Under the pieces are notes generated by a model. That model did no database searches, was not told the DNA's origin, and was given only the letters and a program-made list of their open reading frames with translations. The position numbers and the translations under genes are program-made. From positions 1-64,000 of the IMG/VR virus record IMGVR_UViG_3300047560_001406: DNA of 64,000 nucleotides. One strand, written 5' to 3'. The DNA comes from a virus. This document shows, in pieces, positions 24,173 to 33,295 of the stretch (the stretch's first letter is position 1; each line of letters opens with the position of its first letter).

Positions 24173-24473
24173 TTAGCCACTTCCTTGCCATTTCTCTTCG
24201 TTGTTTTCTTTCTTCTTCGTCTGTTTTATGTTGTGCTTGTTTATCAATTATATCATGTGCATAATTTGCGAAATATTTCCATGTTGGATTTTGTGCAACA
24301 GTAAAATAGTATTCTAGTAAATCATAACATGCTGGCATGCCATACGACTCAATAAGGGCATCAGCTGCCCATTGTTCAACATTTAGATTTAAAGAAGGCT
24401 TCTGCTCAAATCGCAATGTGTGCAATTTAGAGTAACGACTGAGCAAAGCCATTCGGTCTTTGCGTTCAGCCAT
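24165..24473 (-). CDS. small helical protein, helicase-loader candidate (102 aa)
   Basis: The product has a WAADALIESYG helix, a YYFTVAQNPTWKYFANYAH segment and a charged C-terminal helix (DEEERKQRREMARKW). I recall this pattern from short phage proteins encoded just before DnaB helicases, but the loader role is inferred from position. Its stop overlaps the helicase start. Confidence 0.6.
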   Translation of the reverse strand: MAERKDRMALLSRYSKLHTLRFEQKPSLNLNVEQWAADALIESYGMPACYDLLEYYFTVAQNPTWKYFANYAHDIIDKQAQHKTDEEERKQRREMARKWLSE

Positions 24474-24676
24474 TATTCGACTTCAGACTTTGCTTCTGTA
24501 ACTTTTTCAGCAAGCTTTGTCTCTACAAAAGAGTAGACACGGTCAAAGGCCTCATTAATGCTTTCACCTTCACGCTTGTTATCAATAACATTGAGATCAA
24601 TCCTCAATGACTGGAAGTTCCCTAGATTAAGTGTATAACCTAGTGTTACTCCTACTTTAGTGTTTTCGTTTTCCAT
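24473..24676 (-). CDS. small conserved-type protein (67 aa)
   Basis: The 67-residue product has beta strands (VGVTLGYTLNLG, LRIDLNVID) and an acidic helix FDRVYSFVETKLAEKV. AAGGAAAACGGGT precedes the ATG. It starts the replication operon, downstream of the promoter at 24749-24777. Function is not recognised. Confidence 0.62.
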   Translation of the reverse strand: MENENTKVGVTLGYTLNLGNFQSLRIDLNVIDNKREGESINEAFDRVYSFVETKLAEKVTEAKSEVE

Positions 24677-24690
24677 ACCCGTTTTCCTTA

Positions 24691-25248
24691 CTAGATGGAT
24701 TCAGACCATACTGGGATGAACCTACCATCTTCTGTTTTTGTATATGTAAGTATACCATCTCCCATACGCCTTGTCAACTCCTGGCGTGTTGGGGTGATAT
24801 TATTCGTTATTAACTTATCCTTACGTGGACCACCAATGTGGTACGAAGCTAGTATATCACGAAGTTCAAAAACTTGCGACTCAGAGTAGTAAGACCTTAC
24901 CTGAAAACCCGTTCTACCGCCCTTCTGTGACCCCATGGCAGGTGGAACTATGCCTCGGCGGACTAATGACGGCATGTACTTCTTATGTCTGTTAACTAGA
25001 CTAGCAGTCTCTCCAACCGTGAAGGCTCTTTCTCTATTTTTCTTAAAATCACTAATAAGACAGCTTTCAATTCTATCTTGTGTAATATTATAAACAGACA
25101 TTATTCCATTTGATCTGTTTAGGTGGTGTACACGAACCAAGTCACCATTTAGAAAATATACCTTTTTGTTACCAGGTATTACTGGAGCATTGTTATAATC
25201 TTCACGGGATAGCTGTCCCAATCTATGTGCTCTAGGCTTTTTATGCAT
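24691..25248 (-). CDS. MerR-like HTH DNA-binding protein
   Basis: The 185-residue basic protein has an N-terminal SH3-like segment and a winged HTH of excisionase/MerR type (FTVGETASLVNRHKKYMPSLVRR, then GRTGFQVRSYY as wing; residues about 75-125). It sits between the tail genes and the replication operon, and its 3' end holds the replication promoter, so it may regulate the switch between modules. No strong ribosome-binding site is visible. Confidence 0.65.
   Translation of the reverse strand: MHKKPRAHRLGQLSREDYNNAPVIPGNKKVYFLNGDLVRVHHLNRSNGIMSVYNITQDRIESCLISDFKKNRERAFTVGETASLVNRHKKYMPSLVRRGIVPPAMGSQKGGRTGFQVRSYYSESQVFELRDILASYHIGGPRKDKLITNNITPTRQELTRRMGDGILTYTKTEDGRFIPVWSESI
24749..24777 (-). 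promoter_or_regulatory. consensus promoter of the replication operon
   Basis: TTGACA (24772-24777), a 17-base spacer and TATACT (24749-24754) lie near the 3' end of the preceding HTH gene and read into the 67-residue protein, helicase and primase genes. Confidence 0.8.
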
Positions 25249-25252
25249 TTCA

Positions 25253-25699
25253 CTAATTCGGTATTCCTATGATAATTAGGTTTAGCCCAACAGATAAGCT
25301 TCCTGAACCAGAAAAGATTACAGTTCCATTTACCTGATTTTGTCCAACAGACTTGATCATAACACTAACTCCAGTTCCTGCATCTGATCCAGATACTGTT
25401 ACTGGTGTTGCAGTCACAACTGGTGGATATTTAAAGTATGATGGGAATTGATACGACCATGGAACAGATGTTCCTGCAGCAACGTTACCATTAGATACTT
25501 CGGTGTATCCTCCAACAAAGCATGCCTCGGATGTCTTTACAGTCTGATTACCTGCACTTGGTGTGTTGATAGTTGTTAGCTTCATTGTTGGTGAGTCAGA
25601 AACTCTTCCAGCTAATGTATTGATTGCATTAGCTAATTCTAGTAAATAGGTAGCATCGATTGGCTGACCTGCACTTGGTGTTCTTATTATATTTGCCAT
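25253..25699 (-). CDS. tail-associated structural protein (148 aa)
   Basis: The product has an N-terminal helix (ATYLLELANAINTLAG) and a beta-rich C-terminal half (WSYQFPSYFKYPPVVTATPVTV, VSVMIKSVGQNQVNGTVIFSG) typical of small phage fibre or baseplate beta-sandwiches. TATAAT and GGAG lie upstream. It is the last gene of the tail module. Exact role unknown. Confidence 0.6.
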   Translation of the reverse strand: MANIIRTPSAGQPIDATYLLELANAINTLAGRVSDSPTMKLTTINTPSAGNQTVKTSEACFVGGYTEVSNGNVAAGTSVPWSYQFPSYFKYPPVVTATPVTVSGSDAGTGVSVMIKSVGQNQVNGTVIFSGSGSLSVGLNLIIIGIPN

Positions 25700-25723
25700 T
25701 TTTTCTCCTATTACATTATACCA

Positions 25724-26146
25724 TTAAAGGTCTTGGCTGCCCTCGTAGATTTTTACTAAATTGGTTGATCCAGTAGAAGCAGCTTTTGAATAGGTTGCTG
25801 CCTGAACTAGAATGTAGATCTTAGTGTGTCCTTGATCAGGGATTATTGAGTAATTATTTGCAGATGTTCTTCCATGAAAAACATATGGATCAGATGTATC
25901 ATACCTAACAAAAATGTCATGAGAATTAAGATGGTTTGTGTTTTGCCATGTGATATCAACAACGCCATTAGCTAATCTAATTACTCCTGAAACAACAACC
26001 ACTGGTTCAGCATTTACCTTATACATTGGGGACCAATCTGACACAGAAACAGTATTCTGAACAACCCTATACTTAACATAATATTGATTATTATTATCAA
26101 CAAGTGGAAGCTCTGATTTGTTAATTATGCTCTTTTTGTTAGACAT
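25724..26146 (-). CDS. fibronectin-type-III-like tail protein (140 aa)
   Basis: The beta-rich sequence includes YYVKYRVVQNTVSVSDWSPM, VVDITWQNTN and YSIIPDQGHTKIYILVQAATY, which read as an FN3-like sandwich. The YxVKYR...WSP segment is similar in spirit to that in the partial gene at the right window edge (QYVSKPSGYGWSP). It follows the 456-residue tail protein in a TAATG overlap. Likely a minor tail protein contacting the cell surface. Confidence 0.6.
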   Translation of the reverse strand: MSNKKSIINKSELPLVDNNNQYYVKYRVVQNTVSVSDWSPMYKVNAEPVVVVSGVIRLANGVVDITWQNTNHLNSHDIFVRYDTSDPYVFHGRTSANNYSIIPDQGHTKIYILVQAATYSKAASTGSTNLVKIYEGSQDL

Positions 26147-27516
26147 TAAACATCCATCCCAAACCTAAACTCAATGTAGTTTGTGGTATTCTCTAGCTTT
26201 TTTACTGTAGCAGAGTCTGATGTTTTAACAACAGAATATGCTGTTAGTCCATATAGAGGATTTATTGTCTGTGTGTTTTCAAGCCTTAGTGCATCTAAAC
26301 CAATATAAAACAGGTCTGTTGGACCATCTGTATCACTAACAGATGCATATACTCTTACTGCCTTTACCTGTGACCAAGAGAAGTTGGCTGATGTAATAAG
26401 CTCACTAATCTTTTTTGATACAACGAAATATCTATTTGTTATAAAATTGTAATCATCTGCAGATAAATGAATTTCCATTTTAGCAGACTCAGCATTTGTA
26501 GAGTCATCAACAGAGAACTCAACGACGATATTCACTTCTTCTGGAATATCGGCCTCAGCACCTCTTGTATTAATTACTGAGAATGCAAGTCTAATTTCGT
26601 CTGCTGGTGAATTTTTATCTAAATTTAAACCAGAGATAGCAAGGTGGATATGGTCTCCAGACTCAACTGTAATTCTTTTTGTTGAATTATTGTATGATAG
26701 GTCTGCTGTATTGCCACGAATTGCAACAATATTATTTAGATATCTACATGTCTCATATCTATCAACTCTAACCTTGTTGGCAAATAGGGTGTTTGTTGCG
26801 TTAGTATGGAATACCTTACAATCTTTTGATACGCCATCAACTGTATACGTACCCTCAATTAAGTTTGCTGTATTTGGATCAAGTGGTGTATAGATGGTTG
26901 GAATTCTATCAATTGATGAACCATGATATTGCCAATTTTCTGATTGTGAAAATGAGTAAAGAGTTCTACTATCATATGCCCCTGCATCTGGATTAGACTG
27001 TGCAGGGAACACGCCAATCTCTGTAATCTCATATCTTTCTTCAGTTGGCAACTCAGCAGTAAAAATAATATCTGTGAAATAAGTTTTAGCTACTCCACCA
27101 GATGTATATGAGTCTGTTATATTTGAGCCTACAGAAAAAGTAGTAGATGATGCCTCAAGGATGGTAGCTGCTTCTGTATTTAGTGATAATGGTGTAATGC
27201 CACTTATTGTAACCGTGTCACCAGCAACGAAATCATTATTTGCAGTATAGGTAATTATCCCATTGCTATGTGATGCACCAGTAATTGTAGCATTTCCAGA
27301 TTCTTCTGTCAAGTACCCCTTTGAGATAATTGGAACACGGAACATTTCAAACTCTAAATTATTCTTAATTCTATGTTCCTCATTGTCTGCTTGAGAAACA
27401 CTAGTATTGCTATCGTATGGTGTTGGACCACACCCAAGTGCAATATATGCAGCATACGAAGTTGATTGTCCAACCATGTATTTTGTTAAAAGCTGCTTTC
27501 CTTTATTAGTTATCAT
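26146..27516 (-). CDS. minor tail / baseplate structural protein (456 aa)
   Basis: The N terminus (MITNKGKQLLTKYMVGQ, YAAYIALGCGP) resembles phage baseplate-wedge or tail-fibre attachment domains that begin with a TNKG-type helix. The C-terminal half is beta-rich with Asp/Ser patches and ends in NYIEFRFGMDV. GAGGTAAATGAT precedes the ATG. The position after the baseplate hub supports a tail-tip role. Confidence 0.68.
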   Translation of the reverse strand: MITNKGKQLLTKYMVGQSTSYAAYIALGCGPTPYDSNTSVSQADNEEHRIKNNLEFEMFRVPIISKGYLTEESGNATITGASHSNGIITYTANNDFVAGDTVTISGITPLSLNTEAATILEASSTTFSVGSNITDSYTSGGVAKTYFTDIIFTAELPTEERYEITEIGVFPAQSNPDAGAYDSRTLYSFSQSENWQYHGSSIDRIPTIYTPLDPNTANLIEGTYTVDGVSKDCKVFHTNATNTLFANKVRVDRYETCRYLNNIVAIRGNTADLSYNNSTKRITVESGDHIHLAISGLNLDKNSPADEIRLAFSVINTRGAEADIPEEVNIVVEFSVDDSTNAESAKMEIHLSADDYNFITNRYFVVSKKISELITSANFSWSQVKAVRVYASVSDTDGPTDLFYIGLDALRLENTQTINPLYGLTAYSVVKTSDSATVKKLENTTNYIEFRFGMDV

Positions 27517-27526
27517 ATCATTTACC

Positions 27527-28408
27527 TCAATATATTATATCATCCGTAATAGCTGACTCAAAGCCTATCTGAACCTGCATTGTATTGTCTATATTTGTTA
27601 GCTCAACAACTATATTGCCACTGGCATCTAGATATACTGGACGATTTAGTCCAGAAGGATCGTCTGTAGTATCTGGAATAAACTTATGTCTTTTAAGAGG
27701 ATACTTATTAAAAAGTTGCTCTGATGTATTCTGCAAGGCAATAAGATTAGCTGCACCATAGATTGTCTCAATTTTTGCCAAATTAGATATTTGTTGATAT
27801 TTAATATCTATCCCATTAAGCAAATCATGTCTAGCTATGGATAGAATTTCTGTACCGCCAATATCCTCAAACAGTAGGTCAGCCATTGCATCCATTGGAA
27901 GTACTTCATCATTAACAAGAATAATATCTGGTCTGGCTGGCTTTACGGCTGGATCTGAGGTTGCAGGAGTTGCTGGTGCAACATTTGGAACTGCACTGCC
28001 CCCACCACCTGCAGATGATGAGCTACTAGAAGATGATGAAGATGAGCTACTAGATGAATTATTATTTGATCCATCATCTTGAGTATCCAATGCCTGCTTA
28101 TCTTTATTTTCTGGTGTTGGATTTTGGTTTGACGATACTGGTGGGCCAATATTCAAAATTGCTTTTTCTGCAGCAGTCAAAGTCTGTCCACCAGTTAATT
28201 TTCTTAAAGCTGCTGCTGATTCTTCATATACTTTTGCCTGGGCAGCTTTCTTTTCAGCTGCTGCAGCCTGTGCTGCCAGTCGCTTTGTTTCGACTTCATC
28301 TTGGCTGTATGCTCCAGTTGGACTAAGACCAAGCAAAGACTTTTCAGCAGGTGTCATAGTTATACCACTCTGAAGTTTTCTTAAGGCTTCTCTTGAGTCA
28401 ACTGCCAT
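27527..28408 (-). CDS. tail protein with duplicated motif and polyserine linker
   Basis: The 293-residue product starts with two copies of an ALRKL-G-T-T-AEK-L helical motif (about 9-30 and 67-90). A 15-residue serine run with AGGGG follows (about 120-140), then a folded C-terminal domain containing DIILVNDEVLPMDAMADLLFEDIGG. The serine run uses mixed codons, so it is selected as a linker and not a slippage product. Location after the hub gene points to a virion component. Confidence 0.62.
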   Translation of the reverse strand: MAVDSREALRKLQSGITMTPAEKSLLGLSPTGAYSQDEVETKRLAAQAAAAEKKAAQAKVYEESAAALRKLTGGQTLTAAEKAILNIGPPVSSNQNPTPENKDKQALDTQDDGSNNNSSSSSSSSSSSSSSSAGGGGSAVPNVAPATPATSDPAVKPARPDIILVNDEVLPMDAMADLLFEDIGGTEILSIARHDLLNGIDIKYQQISNLAKIETIYGAANLIALQNTSEQLFNKYPLKRHKFIPDTTDDPSGLNRPVYLDASGNIVVELTNIDNTMQVQIGFESAITDDIIY

Positions 28409-28409
28409 A

Positions 28410-31400
28410 TTAAATTACCTCGCTCACGAATACTTGTGATGATGGACCATCTGGTGTAACACTATACTCTATATGATATACAACAAATTTCTTTTTTCTA
28501 TCTACAAGCTGGTCAACTCCAGCATCATCAGTCCAAAATACCTGAACAATATCACCAAGTTGTAGAACAGATCCTGCAAATACAGATAATCCTAATTGCT
28601 TGCGTGGCTTCATCGTTTTGGCAACTAGCCAACCCATAAGCGATCTTGCAGAATCTTCATTCTGAATATATTTTGATGTTAGTGAGAATTCATTTGTTCC
28701 ATATGCTGCACGACTAGCCTTAATATCAAAGTATTCTTTTTCTACCTTATATGGAGAATTGGTTCCTGATATAATTCCATCAACATTAGAAAAATCACTA
28801 TTGTACTTATAATAATCATCTACAGTTAGCTTTCTATCTGAATTTTGAGTGAATGTCACACCCTGAATTCTTAAATAGTTTCCAGTAGTTTCATCAAGAC
28901 TGATTGCGGTGTCTGTGTGATTAAATACTAGGAATTCTGCACCGTAGGCATTTGGAAGGAATCCTGAAACTGTATACCCCTTAAGCCTACTTGGTGTTGG
29001 AGAAATCTTTGCACTTAGTGCTGGAAAAGCCTTATCATATTTAATGTTAAAATATGCAGCTTCACGCATTATTGTTCCGAATTCGTCAAAGTACATATCA
29101 TAGGCTGGGCCTTGTTGACTACTAATATCAGATAGGTATGTTTTCTGAATAGTACCGCTCATTGCATATTTTCTCATTGATTCTGATATATCTACAATAT
29201 CATCATTAAAAATAGAATTAATTGGTGTACCAAGGTTAGCAGAAGAATCTGATGAGTACTTCTTAGAAATAGCAGAAATATTTTCAAACATAGCTCTTGA
29301 TGTTCCACGAACAAAAGGTGCAATATTTTGATATGCTGGAAGCGGATCATTATCATCTACAATTGCAACATTCTGATTATTAATATATAGATGGAATCTT
29401 CTTATTCCATTTTTTGCAATATCTTCATATTCAACAGCGATGTCGTATACTGTTGGATTTTGACTTCCTGCTATACGTGATTGGCCAGTGAAATCTCCAG
29501 AATCAACTAGAATGTTTGCAGTCCCAGACCAGAGTCTTACTGGTACAGCAGCACCACTAGATGATGACTTAATTTTATAAAACATTACATTATTGAGTGT
29601 AATATCATCTTTGCCAGTTGCACTGTCATTGGTTAATGCCATTATCTCAAAATAATATCCTACATTGGTAGATGAGTTAAGCATTACAGCTAATCCTGCA
29701 GATGATCCACCTATCTGTCCATTATCGTAATAGCCCATAGATCCAATTGGTGACTGAATCTTATTTGTACCCTTTTCTGGTCTGCCAATAATTCTTAGTC
29801 TTGTGCTAAAGTGTGCATATGGCCTATTCAGTGATTTAGGTACATAACTAATATAATCTGTTGCTTTTGTATCTGCTGTGAAGGTTGGGCCTTCCATTAC
29901 TAGTGCAGATGACTGAACTGTTCCAACCTCAGTGGCCTTTAGTTGATTTATTTTTGCATCTGTCTTATATGTACCACTTAAAGAATTTCTAATAATTCCA
30001 TTTCGTGAACATGTTACTACCTTGGCATTTTCAATACCTGCAGCACCCACAGATAGTGTCTTACTTTTTGCAGTTGCTTGTGCTTCATCAAAAGATATCA
30101 GGTCTGTAAATGACATTGAGCATCCACGAGTTGGATTTGCCCCATCAGCATTTGACCATTCATTACCTAATCCAGCACTATGTGAAACAATTGGTGTGCC
30201 AAATTGACCACGCCCATGCTTTTCTACAGCACCATCTTTAAACCTAACAATACCATTTACAGTTTCATACTTTGGCTCACAATATATTCTGACTCTTCCT
30301 GTTGGAAACATTGCTCCACCAAACTTGAGTTCTTGGAAGTAATTAGAATATTCTTGTGTATCCTGAATCCACACTGTTGAGGCTTTTCCAGTTATTGCAT
30401 ATTCAACTGCATCATATTTTATTATTTCTCCATTAGCAAAGAAGTATCCATTGTATCTAGATAAGAAATAAGAGCCTTCTGCAAAATCAATAATATTATT
30501 AATTATAGAATTATTTACAACTGTTGGAATTGAGTCAGATAAATTGGAGTTTAGTGGAATTGCAGAAAGAGTATAAGATGATGAATTTGTCATCTGACCA
30601 TTTTGAGACTTTGTATTGAGAGATCCAGACGCTTCCCACAAAAGAGCAGGCTTATAAAACCATGTCTTATCTCTATCAATAAAGAATGCCTGCTTAACGG
30701 AGCCATATGATCTCTGAATATATTTCTCCTGAAAGCTTATGCTTCCGCCATTAAAGACCTTAGACTCTTGAGAAGATATAGACTCAATGTTAGCATCTAT
30801 AAGATTAGTCTTTTCTCCACTCAGAATCATTGATGTATCTCTTGATGGTGTTGAGTCTGGTAGCATATACCCCTTTGACATGACAATAAGGTTATTTTCT
30901 TCATCAAAGAATATTGCAGATTGTGATGATACCGCCAGGTCTTGAAGAACTTGCATAATAGATTGATCACTATTTGTATAGAAATATGGAATTGTTAGTT
31001 CTGTCTCTCCATCCATTCTTAAAAATTTGTAGTTTGAAAAACCAACATAATCTAATAATGTTGAAATAGCCACACTTAAAGATACATCAACAAGCAATAT
31101 CTCTGGAGCCATTGATTGTTCAAACAGGAATGTCAAATCTCTTAGGTCAAATGATACATCTCTTGTATTGGCATCAACAGTAGGTCTATTTGACGAGTAT
31201 AAAGTTTTAATCGGAATAAGATATTTTGACCCAGAATTATCTGTAATTTGCTCATATACCATAAATTTAATCATTTGATCTAGATATGGTGCAATCACAC
31301 TTAGCTTATTATTCTCATTAAAGATTTCATCATAGTCAAATAGACTAATCTTTCCGACAGATGCAAGTAGCTGTCCTACTGGCAATCCACCATTACCTAG

Positions 31401-32657
31401 ATCAGAAAGAGTCTTTGTAACATTTGCAGACTCTGTCATATTGGTGAAGTCCATGACTAGTCTTGGTGACATTTCAATTAGGTCAAAGGATGCACCATTA
31501 GTCTTCATTTGATCTACAACCACACGAATACCACGAATGTGCTGATACTTAGAATGTCTCTTTTTTCCAGTCATTGAATCAATAAAGTATGTTGCTGATT
31601 CTGTAGATGTTACAGTGTTTCTAAAATCAAGCACTTCAGAGTTAGATAGTGACCATCCGTACTGAACTGCAAATTTGCGATATCCAGCAGATGTATATAT
31701 AAAGAAATTTCCAGATTCATTATCTGATGTTTTTACCAAATATGTACTACCAACTTCTGGAGAGGTTGGAAGCATTTGTTCTGAAATCAATGTTTTCTTA
31801 TAATTAAAAATAGCATCATAATCTTTTGGAATAATAGCACCATAATATAATTCTACATAACCATCTGGACCAACTACTGGAGAACCATCATTTCTAACAC
31901 TAAAAGGATTAAAGGATGCTGCGTCCACCCAAGTATCATTCTCATCAAGGTATTGAATTCTCCATAGACTTGGTGTCTTACTATTCTGTTCACCATAGAA
32001 TGGGTCATTTAGTTGCCCACCAGAATTTGATACAAATGGGCCCTGATTAATTGATCCAATATGAGTTTGCATTTTTACAACTATTCTATTTGCAGGAACA
32101 CTATTAGAATAAACAATAAAAGGGGCTGCATCATCAATATGATACACGCTATCTAGTGGATAGGAGACACCACGTCTAATACCCTCTGTTCTGTCTGATG
32201 TCCAATATTTAAATGGATCATTTCTTGTTGCCATGTAATAACGTGGTCGCTTAGCCATGTCTTTATTGCTGTGATGAAAATATCCAGTAAATGCTTTTGC
32301 TTTATTGATACCAGAGCGTGGTCTAAACTTATTAAAACAATCTTCAAGTGAGAATAAGAACTTTGTCTGATCTTTTGGTGGAGTAAACAGTAATGGCCGA
32401 TTGCTATTACTTACACCACCATCAATAGTTATGTCTGCATCTGTAGCTCCAGTATAAAAATTACCAGAATCATATTTATCATATGTAGATAGAATTGTTT
32501 TATATACAGATGTGCTATCTGTTGGGCGATGTCTATAGTTTCCCATTCTTTCAAAGTTTTGTGGAATATTCATATTCCATTCAGCAAATATCGATGACGA
32601 TACGCTAATATTTGAAGATTTTTCTAGATGTGCTAGAAGATTTTTATTACCAAACAT
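28410..32657 (-). CDS. large baseplate-hub / minor tail protein
   Basis: This 1415-residue protein follows the distal tail protein, where siphoviruses encode the tail-associated hub (Tal/gp27-like). Segments such as VAPYLDQMIKFMVYEQITD and VSLSVAISTLLDYVGFSNY with DLAVSSQSAIFFDEENNLIV resemble hub beta domains. The C-terminal QLGDIVQVFWTD and VVYHIEYSVTPDG match hub OB-like ends. The middle contains carbohydrate-binding-like sandwiches (residues about 890-1110). No lysin catalytic motif is recognised. Confidence 0.78.
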   Translation of the reverse strand: MFGNKNLLAHLEKSSNISVSSSIFAEWNMNIPQNFERMGNYRHRPTDSTSVYKTILSTYDKYDSGNFYTGATDADITIDGGVSNSNRPLLFTPPKDQTKFLFSLEDCFNKFRPRSGINKAKAFTGYFHHSNKDMAKRPRYYMATRNDPFKYWTSDRTEGIRRGVSYPLDSVYHIDDAAPFIVYSNSVPANRIVVKMQTHIGSINQGPFVSNSGGQLNDPFYGEQNSKTPSLWRIQYLDENDTWVDAASFNPFSVRNDGSPVVGPDGYVELYYGAIIPKDYDAIFNYKKTLISEQMLPTSPEVGSTYLVKTSDNESGNFFIYTSAGYRKFAVQYGWSLSNSEVLDFRNTVTSTESATYFIDSMTGKKRHSKYQHIRGIRVVVDQMKTNGASFDLIEMSPRLVMDFTNMTESANVTKTLSDLGNGGLPVGQLLASVGKISLFDYDEIFNENNKLSVIAPYLDQMIKFMVYEQITDNSGSKYLIPIKTLYSSNRPTVDANTRDVSFDLRDLTFLFEQSMAPEILLVDVSLSVAISTLLDYVGFSNYKFLRMDGETELTIPYFYTNSDQSIMQVLQDLAVSSQSAIFFDEENNLIVMSKGYMLPDSTPSRDTSMILSGEKTNLIDANIESISSQESKVFNGGSISFQEKYIQRSYGSVKQAFFIDRDKTWFYKPALLWEASGSLNTKSQNGQMTNSSSYTLSAIPLNSNLSDSIPTVVNNSIINNIIDFAEGSYFLSRYNGYFFANGEIIKYDAVEYAITGKASTVWIQDTQEYSNYFQELKFGGAMFPTGRVRIYCEPKYETVNGIVRFKDGAVEKHGRGQFGTPIVSHSAGLGNEWSNADGANPTRGCSMSFTDLISFDEAQATAKSKTLSVGAAGIENAKVVTCSRNGIIRNSLSGTYKTDAKINQLKATEVGTVQSSALVMEGPTFTADTKATDYISYVPKSLNRPYAHFSTRLRIIGRPEKGTNKIQSPIGSMGYYDNGQIGGSSAGLAVMLNSSTNVGYYFEIMALTNDSATGKDDITLNNVMFYKIKSSSSGAAVPVRLWSGTANILVDSGDFTGQSRIAGSQNPTVYDIAVEYEDIAKNGIRRFHLYINNQNVAIVDDNDPLPAYQNIAPFVRGTSRAMFENISAISKKYSSDSSANLGTPINSIFNDDIVDISESMRKYAMSGTIQKTYLSDISSQQGPAYDMYFDEFGTIMREAAYFNIKYDKAFPALSAKISPTPSRLKGYTVSGFLPNAYGAEFLVFNHTDTAISLDETTGNYLRIQGVTFTQNSDRKLTVDDYYKYNSDFSNVDGIISGTNSPYKVEKEYFDIKASRAAYGTNEFSLTSKYIQNEDSARSLMGWLVAKTMKPRKQLGLSVFAGSVLQLGDIVQVFWTDDAGVDQLVDRKKKFVVYHIEYSVTPDGPSSQVFVSEVI

Positions 32658-33295
32658 TATACCTCTTCTAGCGAGATAGAGATATTCCAGAGATCATGAT
32701 TGCCACCACGTTTAACAACATCGTAATCAAATGATGATACATACATCTCTAGTGCCTGTGGATATTCTGCAATTCTTTCATACCTCTCGCTATCCTTGGC
32801 AAATTCATTATACTTGTCATATGATAGGTATACCCAGAAAGACCCTTGATTGTTTTCATACCACTCAACAATATCTACTCCTCCTGCACCACCATCACTT
32901 GTTATTTTTTGTGATGCAACCAAGTTTGAGTCTGGCTTACCCGTTGCAGTATCAAAGCTTGGATATGTTGCAAATCCTCTTGATGGAAGAAGGTTCCATG
33001 AGACAGAGATATTCATCTTATCTGCAATATGATATGAACGCATCTGTCCATTAACCATACGCTTACGTGTCTGAATTCTATTTGTTTTAAAAGCCAGTGG
33101 CTGTCTATTATCATCTGATAATATCAAAAACTGATCTTGTAGAGATTCTGCTGTATTAGCTGGAACAGCATCATTCATTTCAAGACCGTATGGTACATAC
33201 TTGCCATTTATGATTAGTGGTTCATTCTTAGACCACATCATTGCATGTGGGCGTGAGTATTGCTTACGTCCAGCTATATATGCATTTGTAGCCAT
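32657..33295 (-). CDS. distal tail protein-like
   Basis: The 212-residue protein sits between tape measure and hub, coupled to both by overlapping stop/start. It includes a strand DKMNISVSWNLLPSR and ends in a LWNISISLEEV strand, consistent with a Dit-type beta-sandwich that caps the tail tube. Position is the main evidence. Confidence 0.68.
   Translation of the reverse strand: MATNAYIAGRKQYSRPHAMMWSKNEPLIINGKYVPYGLEMNDAVPANTAESLQDQFLILSDDNRQPLAFKTNRIQTRKRMVNGQMRSYHIADKMNISVSWNLLPSRGFATYPSFDTATGKPDSNLVASQKITSDGGAGGVDIVEWYENNQGSFWVYLSYDKYNEFAKDSERYERIAEYPQALEMYVSSFDYDVVKRGGNHDLWNISISLEEV

Noticed and set aside
27284-27312. TTGACA-N17-TACAAT promoter inside the 456-residue tail gene
   Set aside because: The match is good, but it lies in mid-gene with no obvious regulated gene; listed in the promoter finding but not annotated as a feature.
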